The notes beneath the pieces were generated by a model. It ran no database searches. It was not told where the DNA came from and saw only the letters and a list, made by a program, of their open reading frames with translations. Positions 45,089 to 52,922 of a stretch of 64,000 nucleotides of DNA are shown here, piece by piece. Made by a program: the position numbers and the translations under genes. Source of the stretch: Bradyrhizobium xenonodulans (GTDB lineage: Bacteria > Pseudomonadota > Alphaproteobacteria > Rhizobiales > Xanthobacteraceae); NCBI RefSeq assembly GCF_027594865.1, contig NZ_CP089391.1, positions 3,936,501-4,000,500 of the forward strand, in the 5' to 3' direction. Position 1 is the first letter of the stretch. Every line of letters begins with the position of its first letter.

Positions 45089-46006
45089 ATGGAGAGACGG
45101 GTATTGCCCCAGGCGCGGGGAACGGCGCGCGCATCATTGTCATGGCGCAAGGTCGCGCTCGGCGCCGCCATCGCTTTCGGACTGGTCGCCGCTGCGCCGC
45201 TGAGCGCGAAGGCCGCGGCGCCTGCGGCCTGCGCCGCGCTCCAGGACAAATATCCGGACTGGAAGGGCAAGACGCTGGTCAACGCCATCAACCCGCACAC
45301 GCCGGGCTACGAGACGATCGACCCGAAGGATCCCGGCAAATATATCGGCTTCGACATCGATCTCGGCGAGGCCATCGGCGAATGCCTCGGCTTCAAGCTG
45401 ACCTACAAGCCGGTGACGTTCGCCGCGCTCCTGACCACGCTCGCCGCCGGCCAGGCCGACATCGTGATCTCCGACATCTACGCCACCAAGGAGCGCGCAA
45501 AAGCGGCCGACTTCATCACCTATTCGAAAGTGTTCGACGGCGTGCTGGTCGCCAAGGGCAATCCGAAGGGCATCAACGGCATCAACATGTCGATGTGCGG
45601 CACGGCGGCCGCCGAGAACACCGGCTATGTCGAGGTGCCCCTGATCCAGGCCCTGATCCCGGAGTGCAAGAAGGCCGGCAAGGCGGAGCCGACCATCCAG
45701 CTCTACGACAACAACGCCAACTGCATCCAGGCGATCCTCGCCGGCCGCGCCGACACCTACATCAACGACGTCAACACCGTCGACAGCGCGGTGAAGGCCT
45801 ATCCGGACAAGCTGGAGAAGGCGCTCGCGGTGACGATCCCGTATTCGGTCGGCATCGCAGTCCCGAAGGACAAGCCGAAATTCCGCGACGCCGTGATGGC
45901 GGCACTGATCGAGGTGCAGAAGGCCGGCACGCACATGGAGCTTCTGAAGAAGCACGGCCTCGACGTGAACAACTTCAAGGAGCCGGACATCCTGACGGCT
46001 GACTGA
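45089..46006 (+). CDS. ABC transporter substrate-binding protein, amino-acid type (SBP family 3)
   Basis: A 305-residue periplasmic binding protein. It has an unusually long N-terminal region before the hydrophobic signal core (residues about 22-45, ending AKAAA). The body has the family-3 pattern GKYIGFDIDLGEAIGECLGFK, VTFAALLTTLAAGQADIVISD and YNDV-like YINDVNTVDSA. ATG 45089 follows AAGGAG with 8-base spacing. It serves the fused permease-ATPase downstream. The ligand is unknown; an amino-acid-like amide would fit the amidases behind it. Confidence 0.9.
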   Translation: MERRVLPQARGTARASLSWRKVALGAAIAFGLVAAAPLSAKAAAPAACAALQDKYPDWKGKTLVNAINPHTPGYETIDPKDPGKYIGFDIDLGEAIGECLGFKLTYKPVTFAALLTTLAAGQADIVISDIYATKERAKAADFITYSKVFDGVLVAKGNPKGINGINMSMCGTAAAENTGYVEVPLIQALIPECKKAGKAEPTIQLYDNNANCIQAILAGRADTYINDVNTVDSAVKAYPDKLEKALAVTIPYSVGIAVPKDKPKFRDAVMAALIEVQKAGTHMELLKKHGLDVNNFKEPDILTAD

Positions 46007-46007
46007 G

Positions 46008-46150
46008 TGCGGTTTACCTCTCCCCGACGAGGAGAGGTCGGCGCGAAGCGCCGGGTGAGGGGGGCGGCAAACACGGTGCAGCGTAAGCCCTCACCCGGAT
46101 CGCATCGGACGATGCGATCCGACCTCTCCCTACGGGCGAGGTGCCGGTGC
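46008..46150. repeat. Multi-hairpin intergenic repeat inside the transporter operon
   Basis: Three hairpins are visible: ACCTCTCC (46016-46023) with GGAGAGGT (46031-46038); CGGGTGAGG (about 46052-46060) with CCTCACCCG (about 46089-46097); and GGATCGCATC (46097-46106) with GATGCGATCC (46111-46120). GACCTCTCCC then recurs at 46121-46130. The CTCTCCCC / GGTGAGGG composition is that of a repeat family common in rhizobia. It separates the binding-protein gene from the permease-ATPase gene. Confidence 0.75.
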
Positions 46151-46203
46151 TCGCGGCGCGCGCCCTCAACCAAACCTGATCCCACTCTGATGACGGCTGG
46201 CTG

Positions 46204-47826
46204 ATGTCGCTGTTCCTCCATTATCTGAGCATGCCGTATCTGCTCGAGGGCATCGAGCTCACTCTCGAGGTGACCGCCCTCGGGCTCGGCGGCGGGTTGA
46301 TCCTCGGATTGATCCTGGCCGGCATGCAGCTCTCGCGCTTCTGGCTGCTGGCGGCGATCGCCAGGGCCTATACCGTGATCTTCCGCGGCACGCCGCTGAT
46401 CCTGCAAATGGTGTTTGCCTACGACGCGCTGCCCCATATCGGCATCAAGCTGCCGGCAGTGCTCGCTGCGGGCCTTGCGCTCGCCTGCAACGAGGCGCCG
46501 TTCATCGCGGAGATGTTGCGCGCCGGCGTGCTCGGCGTCGACCGCGGGCAGGTGACGGCCGGCCAGGCGCTCGGCATGACGCCCCGGATTTTGATGTGGC
46601 GGGTGATCGCGCCGCAGGCGATCCGCACCATGATTCCTGCGTTTGGCAACGAGGCCGTCAGCGCGCTGAAGAATTCCTCGTTGGCCTCCGTCGTCGCCGT
46701 CCAGGAGCTGACGCTGCGCTCGACCCAGCTGGCGTCCTCGACCTTCGACTTCTTCTCGATCTTCTTCGCTTCGGGCCTTTTGTATCTCGTGCTGACGGCC
46801 TCCATCAGCGTCATCCAGCTCTTCGTCGAATGGCTGCTCGACCTCGACCGCAACAAGGGCCGCCAGCGCAAGCTCGCCGATTACCTGCCGTGGCGCCGCG
46901 TCGACCTCGGTACGAAGCTCGACCTTGCCGTAGCCACCGTCGATGCTCCCGAGCCCGCGCAGCCAGAGCTCACCGATACGCCGCCGCTGGCCTTGACCCG
47001 CGAGGAGCGCACCCGGCGCGCCGCGACCATCGCGCGCAACAACATCGCGGTCGAGACCAAGGACCTCACCAAGAGCTACGGCCCGCAAAAGGTGCTCGGC
47101 GGCCTCGATCTCACCGTTCGCGTCGGCGAGGTGGTCGCGCTGCTCGGGGCCAGCGGCTCCGGCAAGAGCACGCTGCTCCGCTGCATCAACCATCTCGAAG
47201 GTTGGGATTCCGGCACCGTGCGCGTCGGCGGCCGCCGCCTCGGTTTTGGCGACGACGGCAAGCTCTTGTCGCCGAGGGCGATCGCCAACGAGCGGGCAAC
47301 CGTCGGCGTCGGCATGGTATTCCAGCAGTTCAACCTGTTCGCCCATCTTTCGGCCAAGGAAAACATCGCCGGTCCTCTGCGATGGGTGCACGGCATGACC
47401 CGCATCGACGCCGAGCGCCGCGCCGCCGAGCTGCTCGACCGCGTCGGTCTCTCGCATCGCGCCGACGCGCTGCCGCGCCATCTCTCCGGCGGCCAGCAGC
47501 AGCGCGTCGCCATCGCCCGCGCGCTGGCGCCCAATCCGAGCGTGCTGCTGCTGGACGAGCCGACCTCGGCGCTCGATCCCGAGCTCGTCAACGAAGTGCT
47601 GGAGGTGATCCGTCGCCTCGCCATCGACGACGGTCTCACCATGATCATCTCGACCCACCAGATCCGCTTTGCCGATGAGGTCGCCGATCGCGTCGCTTTC
47701 CTGAGCGGCGGCGCGATCATCGAGGAGGGGCCCGCGCACGAGGTGCTCTCCAATCCCCGCAATCCGCTGACGGCGCGTTTCCTCAGCGTGATGGAAGCCG
47801 ACAAGACGCCGGAGGCGGTGCGATGA
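46204..47826 (+). CDS. Fused amino-acid-type ABC permease and ATPase
   Basis: A 540-residue fusion. Residues about 1-225 are a His/Glu/Gln-type permease (GIELTLEVTALGLGGGLILG, RGTPLILQMVFAYDALP, and the EAA loop VTAGQALGMTPRILMWRVIAPQ). After a linker of about 50 residues, residues about 280-530 are the ATPase, with Walker A GASGSGKST, signature [15 protein letters not shown] and Walker [14 protein letters not shown]. One polypeptide thus supplies both membrane and ATPase halves; a homodimer would form the transporter. Its stop overlaps a 16-codon reading frame that leads into the amidase gene. Confidence 0.92.
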   Translation: MSLFLHYLSMPYLLEGIELTLEVTALGLGGGLILGLILAGMQLSRFWLLAAIARAYTVIFRGTPLILQMVFAYDALPHIGIKLPAVLAAGLALACNEAPFIAEMLRAGVLGVDRGQVTAGQALGMTPRILMWRVIAPQAIRTMIPAFGNEAVSALKNSSLASVVAVQELTLRSTQLASSTFDFFSIFFASGLLYLVLTASISVIQLFVEWLLDLDRNKGRQRKLADYLPWRRVDLGTKLDLAVATVDAPEPAQPELTDTPPLALTREERTRRAATIARNNIAVETKDLTKSYGPQKVLGGLDLTVRVGEVVALLGASGSGKSTLLRCINHLEGWDSGTVRVGGRRLGFGDDGKLLSPRAIANERATVGVGMVFQQFNLFAHLSAKENIAGPLRWVHGMTRIDAERRAAELLDRVGLSHRADALPRHLSGGQQQRVAIARALAPNPSVLLLDEPTSALDPELVNEVLEVIRRLAIDDGLTMIISTHQIRFADEVADRVAFLSGGAIIEEGPAHEVLSNPRNPLTARFLSVMEADKTPEAVR

Positions 47827-47873
47827 GCGCCGTCTCCACAAGGTTCAAGACTCCCGAAGAGGCCACCTCATGA
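47823..47873 (+). CDS. Possible 16-codon coupling ORF
   Basis: ATG 47823 overlaps the stop of the permease-ATPase (ATGA), reads 16 codons (MSAVSTRFKTPEEATS) and its stop again overlaps the start of the amidase (ATGA). It could couple translation across the junction, or be chance. It is too short to judge by composition. Confidence 0.25.
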   Translation: MSAVSTRFKTPEEATS

Positions 47874-49111
47874 CGCATTTCACGCTGCCGGTTTCGCCGA
47901 AAACCGTCCACTGGGGCTATTTCTCCAAGACAGTCGCGCCGGCCCTGACGCTGCGCTCGGGCGATCGCGCCACCATCGAGACGCTGACCCATCACGCCAA
48001 TGACGATTACGAGCGCATGATCCAGAGCGACCCCGGCGCCGAAAGCGTGTTCCAGTGGACGCGCGAGCACAAGGCGGTGGCGCGGCGCGGCTCAGGCCCG
48101 GTCGAAGGTCCCTTCATCCGCGGCGCAGGCGAGGGGATCGGCGTGCATCTCCTCACCGGTCCCGTGGCGATCGAAGGCGCCGAGCCCGGCGACATTCTGG
48201 AGGTGCGCATCCTCGATATCAGGCCGCGGCCGAGCTGCAGCGCCTGCCACGCCGGTCGCTGCTTCGGCTCCAACGTCGCGGCGAACTGGGGCTTTCACTA
48301 TCACGATCTGATCGAGGAGCCGAAGCCGCGCGAGGTCGTCACCATCTTCGAGCTCGACACCTCGGGTGAGCCCTACGCGAAAGCTGTCTACAACTACGTC
48401 TGGACGCCGCAGACCGATCCCGACGGCATCGTGCATCCGACCATCGACTATCCCGGCGTCCGCGTCGACCACGCCACCATCAGGAAGCGCGAGAACATTC
48501 TCGCCAGCGTGAAGGTCCCGGCGCGGCTGCATTTCGGCACCATGGGGCTCGCTCCTTCCGAGGCTGACTTCGTCAGTTCGATCCCGCCGGGCTATACCGG
48601 CGGCAACATCGACGACTGGCGTATCGGCAAGGGAGCGCGGATGTTCTACCCGGTCGCGGTCCCCGGCGCCTATTTTTCGGTCGGCGATCCCCATGCCGCG
48701 CAAGGCGACAGCGAGCTCGGCGGCACCGCGATCGAGACCTCGCTGACCGGCGATTTCGAGTTCATCCTGCACAAGAAGGCCGATCTCGCCGGCACCCATC
48801 TCGAAGGTCTCGATCATCCGATGCTGGAGACCGACCACGCCTGGTCGTTCTACGGCTTCACCTATCCGAACTATCTCGCCGAACTCGGCGCCGATGCACA
48901 AACCGAGATTGCCAATCACTCGAGCCTCGACCGTGCGATGCGCGATGCGTTCCGAAAGCTGCGCCGGTTCCTGATGACGGTGCACGGCCTTAGCGAGGAC
49001 GAGGCGATCTCGCTGCTGTCGGTCGGCGCCGATTTCGGCGTCACGCAGGTCGTCGATGCCAATTGGGGCGTCCACGGCACGATCCGCAAGAACATCTTCC
49101 GGTGCGACTAA
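47870..49111 (+). CDS. Acetamidase/formamidase family protein
   Basis: A 413-residue hydrolase of the FmdA/AmdA family, which splits short amides to a carboxylate and ammonia. Family features are VHWGYFS near the start, RSGDRATIETLTHHAND, GAGEGIGVHLLTGPVAIEGAEPGDILEVRI and GDPHAAQGDSELGGTAIE (residues about 271-288). In the last, Ser replaces the more usual Gly before Glu. It follows the transporter and is paralogous to the C-terminal part of the next gene. The true substrate is unknown. Confidence 0.9.
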   Translation: MTHFTLPVSPKTVHWGYFSKTVAPALTLRSGDRATIETLTHHANDDYERMIQSDPGAESVFQWTREHKAVARRGSGPVEGPFIRGAGEGIGVHLLTGPVAIEGAEPGDILEVRILDIRPRPSCSACHAGRCFGSNVAANWGFHYHDLIEEPKPREVVTIFELDTSGEPYAKAVYNYVWTPQTDPDGIVHPTIDYPGVRVDHATIRKRENILASVKVPARLHFGTMGLAPSEADFVSSIPPGYTGGNIDDWRIGKGARMFYPVAVPGAYFSVGDPHAAQGDSELGGTAIETSLTGDFEFILHKKADLAGTHLEGLDHPMLETDHAWSFYGFTYPNYLAELGADAQTEIANHSSLDRAMRDAFRKLRRFLMTVHGLSEDEAISLLSVGADFGVTQVVDANWGVHGTIRKNIFRCD

Positions 49112-49245
49112 AGCGTTGAGACACATTTCGTTTCTGGGATGAGCGCGTGAAGGACGAACCATATCTGCGGCCCGTGGCGGCGACAGATGACCGCGTGCGT
49201 CTGGCACAGAGGTTGCTTCGATCGACCGCAATCTGGGTCGATCCG

Positions 49246-51573
49246 ATGAGCTTCCGTCCCTTCACGAGCGAGTCCTACGCGCAAGACGACCGGCCCGAGG
49301 CGTGGCGGGACGTGCTGGCCGCCGTCGGCCTGCAACCGGCGACCGGACATTCCTTCCTCGACGGGCACGCGACGGCGTCGCATCGCCACGCCGCAGGCGT
49401 TGCGCTGACGCGCATGGCCGCGGGCGCGCAGAGTGTCGGTCCGCTCTCGCAAGCAAGCGAAGATCTTCCGATCGCGCTAATGCCGGTCGAGGACGGCATG
49501 GTGCTCAAGAGCGCCGGCGGCCATCGCATCGTTCCCGTCGGCCATCTCGTGTTGCTGCCGCGGAGCGGGGACTGGAGCATCGTCTTCCAGCGCGACATGC
49601 GCGCGATCGTGCTGTCGGTGACCTCCGAGGCGCTGCACGGACGTCTATCGGGTAAGCCGCGGCTGGGCGAGCCCCGCGTCGTCGCGCCCAACGGCTTTTC
49701 CGATGTGTTCTCGCGCCTGCTGGATGCTACCGCGCGCACGCTCGACACGCTCAGCGACGCCGAATGGAATGCGGTCGCGCAGAGCCTCGTCGATCTGCTC
49801 CTGACGCTCGCGCATCAACTGGCCGCTTCGACCTCAGATGCGGGATCGAGCGCGACGCAGGCCGCGCTGCTGCACCGGATCTGCCAGACTATCGAGCGTC
49901 GGCTCGACGATCCCGATCTGGTGCCGGCGCGCGTCGCGCAGGCCGAGGGGATCTCCGAGCGGTACTTGCAAAAGCTGTTCGAGACGGTTGGCGATAATTT
50001 TACCCATTACGTCCGCGAGCGCCGACTCCAGCGTGCCTGGGCCGATCTATCCAATCCGAACGAAGCACATCGCTCGATTTCGGAAATCGCCTACACCTAT
50101 GGCTTTGGCGATTCCGCGCATTTCAGCCGTGCCTTCCGCCATCGCTTCGGCCTGCCGCCGCGCGAATTTCGCCAGCAGGAGGCGGAGCGGGCGATCGCGC
50201 AGCACGGCCTGGCCGGACAGCGCGGCTGGCCGCAAGAGGCGCTGGCGCAGCTTCGCTCGCATCAGAGCGTGGAGGCGCGCAGCGGCGTCGCCAGTGCCGG
50301 CGGCGAAGAGCGGACGACAGCGGAGCGCAAGCATCATCACCTCCCGGTCGGGGCGGACCGCGTCCACTGGGGCTATTTCAGCCGCTCATTGCCGCCGCAG
50401 ATCGAGATCGCCTCGGGCGATACCATCACCATCGAAACGCTGACACAGCACGCTTCCGACGCGCCCGAGTTGATGATTGCCGGCGATGCCGGCGCGGAAA
50501 GCGTATTCGGCTGGACGCGGGACCAGAAGAACGTCGACCGCCGCGGCGCCGGACCGATGGACGCGAGTGTGTTCGGCCGCGGCGCCGGTGAAGGCTTTGG
50601 CGTCCACATCTGCACGGGCCCCGTGGCGGTGAAGGACGCCCAGCCCGGCGACGTGCTGGAGGTACGCATCCTCGACATGGTGCCGCGCGCCAGCCGCAAT
50701 CCGGGCCATGCCGGCCGCGTGTTCGGCTCCTCGGTCGCGGCGTGGTGGGGCTATCATTACAACGAGTTTCTTGCGCCCAAGCCGCGCGAAGCCGTCACCA
50801 TTTACGAGATATTCGACCACGCGGAGACACCGCACGCCCGCGCGCTCTATTCCTACCGCTGGGAGCCGCAGACCGATCCTTCCGGCGTCGTGCACGCCAC
50901 GTACGACTATCCCGGCGTTCCCGTTGCGCCCGCGACGATCAAGCGCCGCCACGCCGTGCTCGATGGCATCCGCATTCCGCTCCGTCCGCATTTCGGCGTG
51001 ATCGCGGTGGCGCCGCGCGAGGTCGATTTCGTCGATTCCGTGCCGCCGTCCTATTTCGGCGGCAATCTCGACAATTGGCGGCTGGGGAAGGGGTCGGCAG
51101 TCTATCTCCCGGTCTCCGTTCCCGGGGCGCTGCTGTCGGTCGGCGATCCCCATGCCGCACAGGGCGACGGCGAACTCAGCGGTACCGCGATCGAATGCTC
51201 GATGACCGGCACGTTCGAGGTGATCCTGCACAAGAAGGCCGATCTTGCCGGCCAGCCTTTCGCCGATCTCTCTTATCCCCTGATCGAGACCGAAACCGAC
51301 TGGGTGCTGACCGGATTCAGCCATCCCAACTACCTCGCCGAATTCGGCGCGCAGGGGCAGAGCGAGGTCTACGCAAAATCCTCGCTCGACCTTGCCATGA
51401 AGGACGCGTTCCGCAAGATGCGTCGCTTCCTGATGAACGTCAAAGGCCTCAGCGAGGACGAAGCGATCGCGCTGATGTCGGCGGCGGTCGATTTCGGCGT
51501 CACCCAGGTCGTCGACGGCAATTGGGGCGTGCACGCCATCCTGAGCAAGCGCCTGTTTCAGCAGGCGCCTTAA
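49246..51573 (+). CDS. AraC-type regulator fused to an acetamidase/formamidase domain
   Basis: About 775 residues combining two normally separate proteins. Residues 1-195 resemble the AraC-binding-2 sensor region (RPEAWRDVLAAVGLQ). Residues about 205-310 are an AraC DNA-binding domain with two helix-turn-helices (VAQAEGISERYLQKLFETVG and ISEIAYTYGFGDSAHFSRAF). A polar linker follows, and residues about 365-775 are a full acetamidase/formamidase (VHWGYFS, then GAGEGFGVHICTGPVAV, and GDPHAAQGDGELSGTAIE near 633). I see no break between them. GTG 49147 in the same frame is an alternative start (808 residues). The enzyme part may act as sensor or catalyst; both are inference. Confidence 0.9.
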   Translation: MSFRPFTSESYAQDDRPEAWRDVLAAVGLQPATGHSFLDGHATASHRHAAGVALTRMAAGAQSVGPLSQASEDLPIALMPVEDGMVLKSAGGHRIVPVGHLVLLPRSGDWSIVFQRDMRAIVLSVTSEALHGRLSGKPRLGEPRVVAPNGFSDVFSRLLDATARTLDTLSDAEWNAVAQSLVDLLLTLAHQLAASTSDAGSSATQAALLHRICQTIERRLDDPDLVPARVAQAEGISERYLQKLFETVGDNFTHYVRERRLQRAWADLSNPNEAHRSISEIAYTYGFGDSAHFSRAFRHRFGLPPREFRQQEAERAIAQHGLAGQRGWPQEALAQLRSHQSVEARSGVASAGGEERTTAERKHHHLPVGADRVHWGYFSRSLPPQIEIASGDTITIETLTQHASDAPELMIAGDAGAESVFGWTRDQKNVDRRGAGPMDASVFGRGAGEGFGVHICTGPVAVKDAQPGDVLEVRILDMVPRASRNPGHAGRVFGSSVAAWWGYHYNEFLAPKPREAVTIYEIFDHAETPHARALYSYRWEPQTDPSGVVHATYDYPGVPVAPATIKRRHAVLDGIRIPLRPHFGVIAVAPREVDFVDSVPPSYFGGNLDNWRLGKGSAVYLPVSVPGALLSVGDPHAAQGDGELSGTAIECSMTGTFEVILHKKADLAGQPFADLSYPLIETETDWVLTGFSHPNYLAEFGAQGQSEVYAKSSLDLAMKDAFRKMRRFLMNVKGLSEDEAIALMSAAVDFGVTQVVDGNWGVHAILSKRLFQQAP

Positions 51574-51587
51574 CAAGGACATCCAAA

Positions 51588-51971
51588 GTGAAATTCCACA
51601 TGATCGCCGGCGGTCCGAAGCCGGTCGCGCCCTTCAGCCACGCCGTGGAGACCGACGGTTTCGTCTTCGTCACCGGCCAGATGCCGGACACGCCACAAGC
51701 GCCGGGCGTGCTGCCCGACGGCATCGTCGCGCAGACCCGCGCTGTGATGGAGAATTTGAGGGTGGTTCTCGCCGGCCTCGGTCTCGGTCTCGAGCATGTC
51801 GTGATGACGCGCATCTATCTGACGCGTTTCAAGGAAGACTACGCCGCGATGAACGAGACCTATCGCAGCTTCTTTCCGCCGGACCGCCTGCCGGCCCGGA
51901 CCTGCGTCGGCGTCACCGGCCTGGCTTACGACGCGCTGATCGAGATCGATCTGGTCTGCCGCCGGCCGTGA
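51588..51971 (+). CDS. RidA/YjgF family protein
   Basis: A 127-residue protein of the RidA (reactive intermediate deaminase) family. It shows APFSHAVETDGFVFVTGQMP, then VLAGLGLGLEHVVMTRIYLTRF and the conserved arginine in LPARTCVGVTGL. RidA proteins hydrolyse enamine/imine intermediates from PLP or flavin enzymes. GTG 51588 follows AAGGA with 8-base spacing, 14 bases after the fusion gene's stop, so it is the last gene of the amide cluster. A longer in-frame reading from 50742 is a shadow of the fusion gene. Confidence 0.9.
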   Translation: MKFHMIAGGPKPVAPFSHAVETDGFVFVTGQMPDTPQAPGVLPDGIVAQTRAVMENLRVVLAGLGLGLEHVVMTRIYLTRFKEDYAAMNETYRSFFPPDRLPARTCVGVTGLAYDALIEIDLVCRRP

Positions 51972-51996
51972 GCCCGGCTTTCGGGACTGACGCTCA

Positions 51997-52033
51997 CACG
52001 AATCCCGGATGTCGCTCCGCTCATCCGGGCTAC
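51997..52033. repeat. REP-like palindrome
   Basis: CCCGGATG (52004-52011) and CATCCGGG (52022-52029) form a perfect 8-base stem over the loop TCGCTCCGCT. This CCCGGATGTCGCTCCGC unit is a frequent intergenic palindrome in Bradyrhizobium. It lies right after the RidA gene. Confidence 0.75.
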
Positions 52034-52039
52034 AAGACC

Positions 52040-52889
52040 TTGTGTTGCCCGACAGGCAAAACACACAACCTCAGGGTCCACCCGTCCGCGCTAAAATATT
52101 CCACTTTACCGAAATTCTGTTTTGCCGTAGATCGACGTCACCTCATCCCAGTCAGAGGGGCGGATCGCGATCGTCACGAAACGCGGGATGAGTGGCGGTG
52201 GACGCGGGCGGCGTCGGCGCGAAAGGTGGTTTGCAGGGCGGGTCACTCCGTGAGCAACGGCCTGCGCGCACACGACCGGTGCAGCCCGCGTACGGCAAAA
52301 TCGTGTGGTCCTGACGCCCGGGGTCTGTGCGTCAAGTCTTGCGGTGATGTAGCGGCCCGACCGGGTCCGCGCATCAGCTATCGGCAAGGCGACGGGGGCA
52401 ATAGTGCATCGCTCCCCGGGGAGAGCACGGCATAAGCCGTCAAACCACTGCGCAGGGAAGGCCGGATGTTTGGCTTCACCTGTATGCCGCTGTGCAGATT
52501 TTTGTAGCGCAACCTTCGCACAGTGGACCGTGGGTGCCCCGCCGGCACCCGGTCTTCCCTGCGCCCTCTGACAAAGGAGGGTGACGTGACCAGGCAAAGC
52601 TCGGGCGAAACAAGCCGCGAGAATGCGAAGTCGTGCGCGCTCCTTCAACGATATGAAGAGGAACGCTCAAGGCGTCGACTATCCGATAACAGTCGGACGA
52701 TCTGCAGGGTGACGAGATTGAGCTAATCCGCTTCCTTTGGTTTCGTCTCAAATTGCAACCCGCAGGTGCAAGAAGTCTTGATCGGTCGTGACCTAGAGGT
52801 GATCGCCCGACTTGAACGCAGGCCTCAGCCGCTGCGACTAACCCAGAGAGTGCATAGGGATCAGTGGAACGTGATCGCAACCCCTCTTC
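52040..52889. other. Structured noncoding region, likely multi-copy Bradyrhizobiaceae element
   Basis: About 850 bases with no convincing gene. Several complementary pairs are visible. Near 52041-52067 TGTGTTGCC meets GGCAAAACACA (imperfect). CTCATCCC (52142-52149) pairs with GGGATGAG (52185-52192). CGCAGGGAAGGCCGG (52451-52465) pairs with CCGGTCTTCCCTGCG (52549-52563), 15 bases with one G-T pair. CTGTGC (52490-52495) pairs with GCACAG (52518-52523), and GGGTGCC (52532-52538) with GGCACCC (52544-52550). Sequences of this kind resemble repeated noncoding stretches of Bradyrhizobium genomes as I recall them; copy number is unverified. Confidence 0.45.
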
Positions 52890-52914
52890 CTAAAGCACCA
52901 AAATGGTGCTTTAG
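52890..52914. promoter_or_regulatory. Perfect 11-base hairpin just before the TnpB-PspA gene
   Basis: CTAAAGCACCA (52890-52900), loop AAA, TGGTGCTTTAG (52904-52914). It ends 8 bases before ATG 52923, so it would occupy the ribosome-binding region of the transcript or serve as a DNA operator. Part of the arm (GTGCTTT) repeats again directly after it. Confidence 0.6.
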
Positions 52915-52922
52915 TGCTTTCC

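Noticed and set aside
46008..46150. Hairpin series read as a CRISPR array
   Set aside because: The units are inverted, not direct, repeats of unequal length, with no regular spacers and no cas genes.
45799..47841. Minus-strand frame of 680 codons
   Set aside because: Antisense of the permease-ATPase fusion, with His/Arg/Asp-rich composition.
51968..52435. Plus-strand frame of 155 codons after RidA
   Set aside because: It crosses the REP-like palindrome and the structured noncoding region; rich in Cys, Arg and Ser without pattern. Better explained as repeat sequence.
52890..52914. Hairpin read as a Rho-independent terminator of the upstream region
   Set aside because: No T-run follows on the plus strand and no gene ends shortly before it; a regulatory site is more likely.
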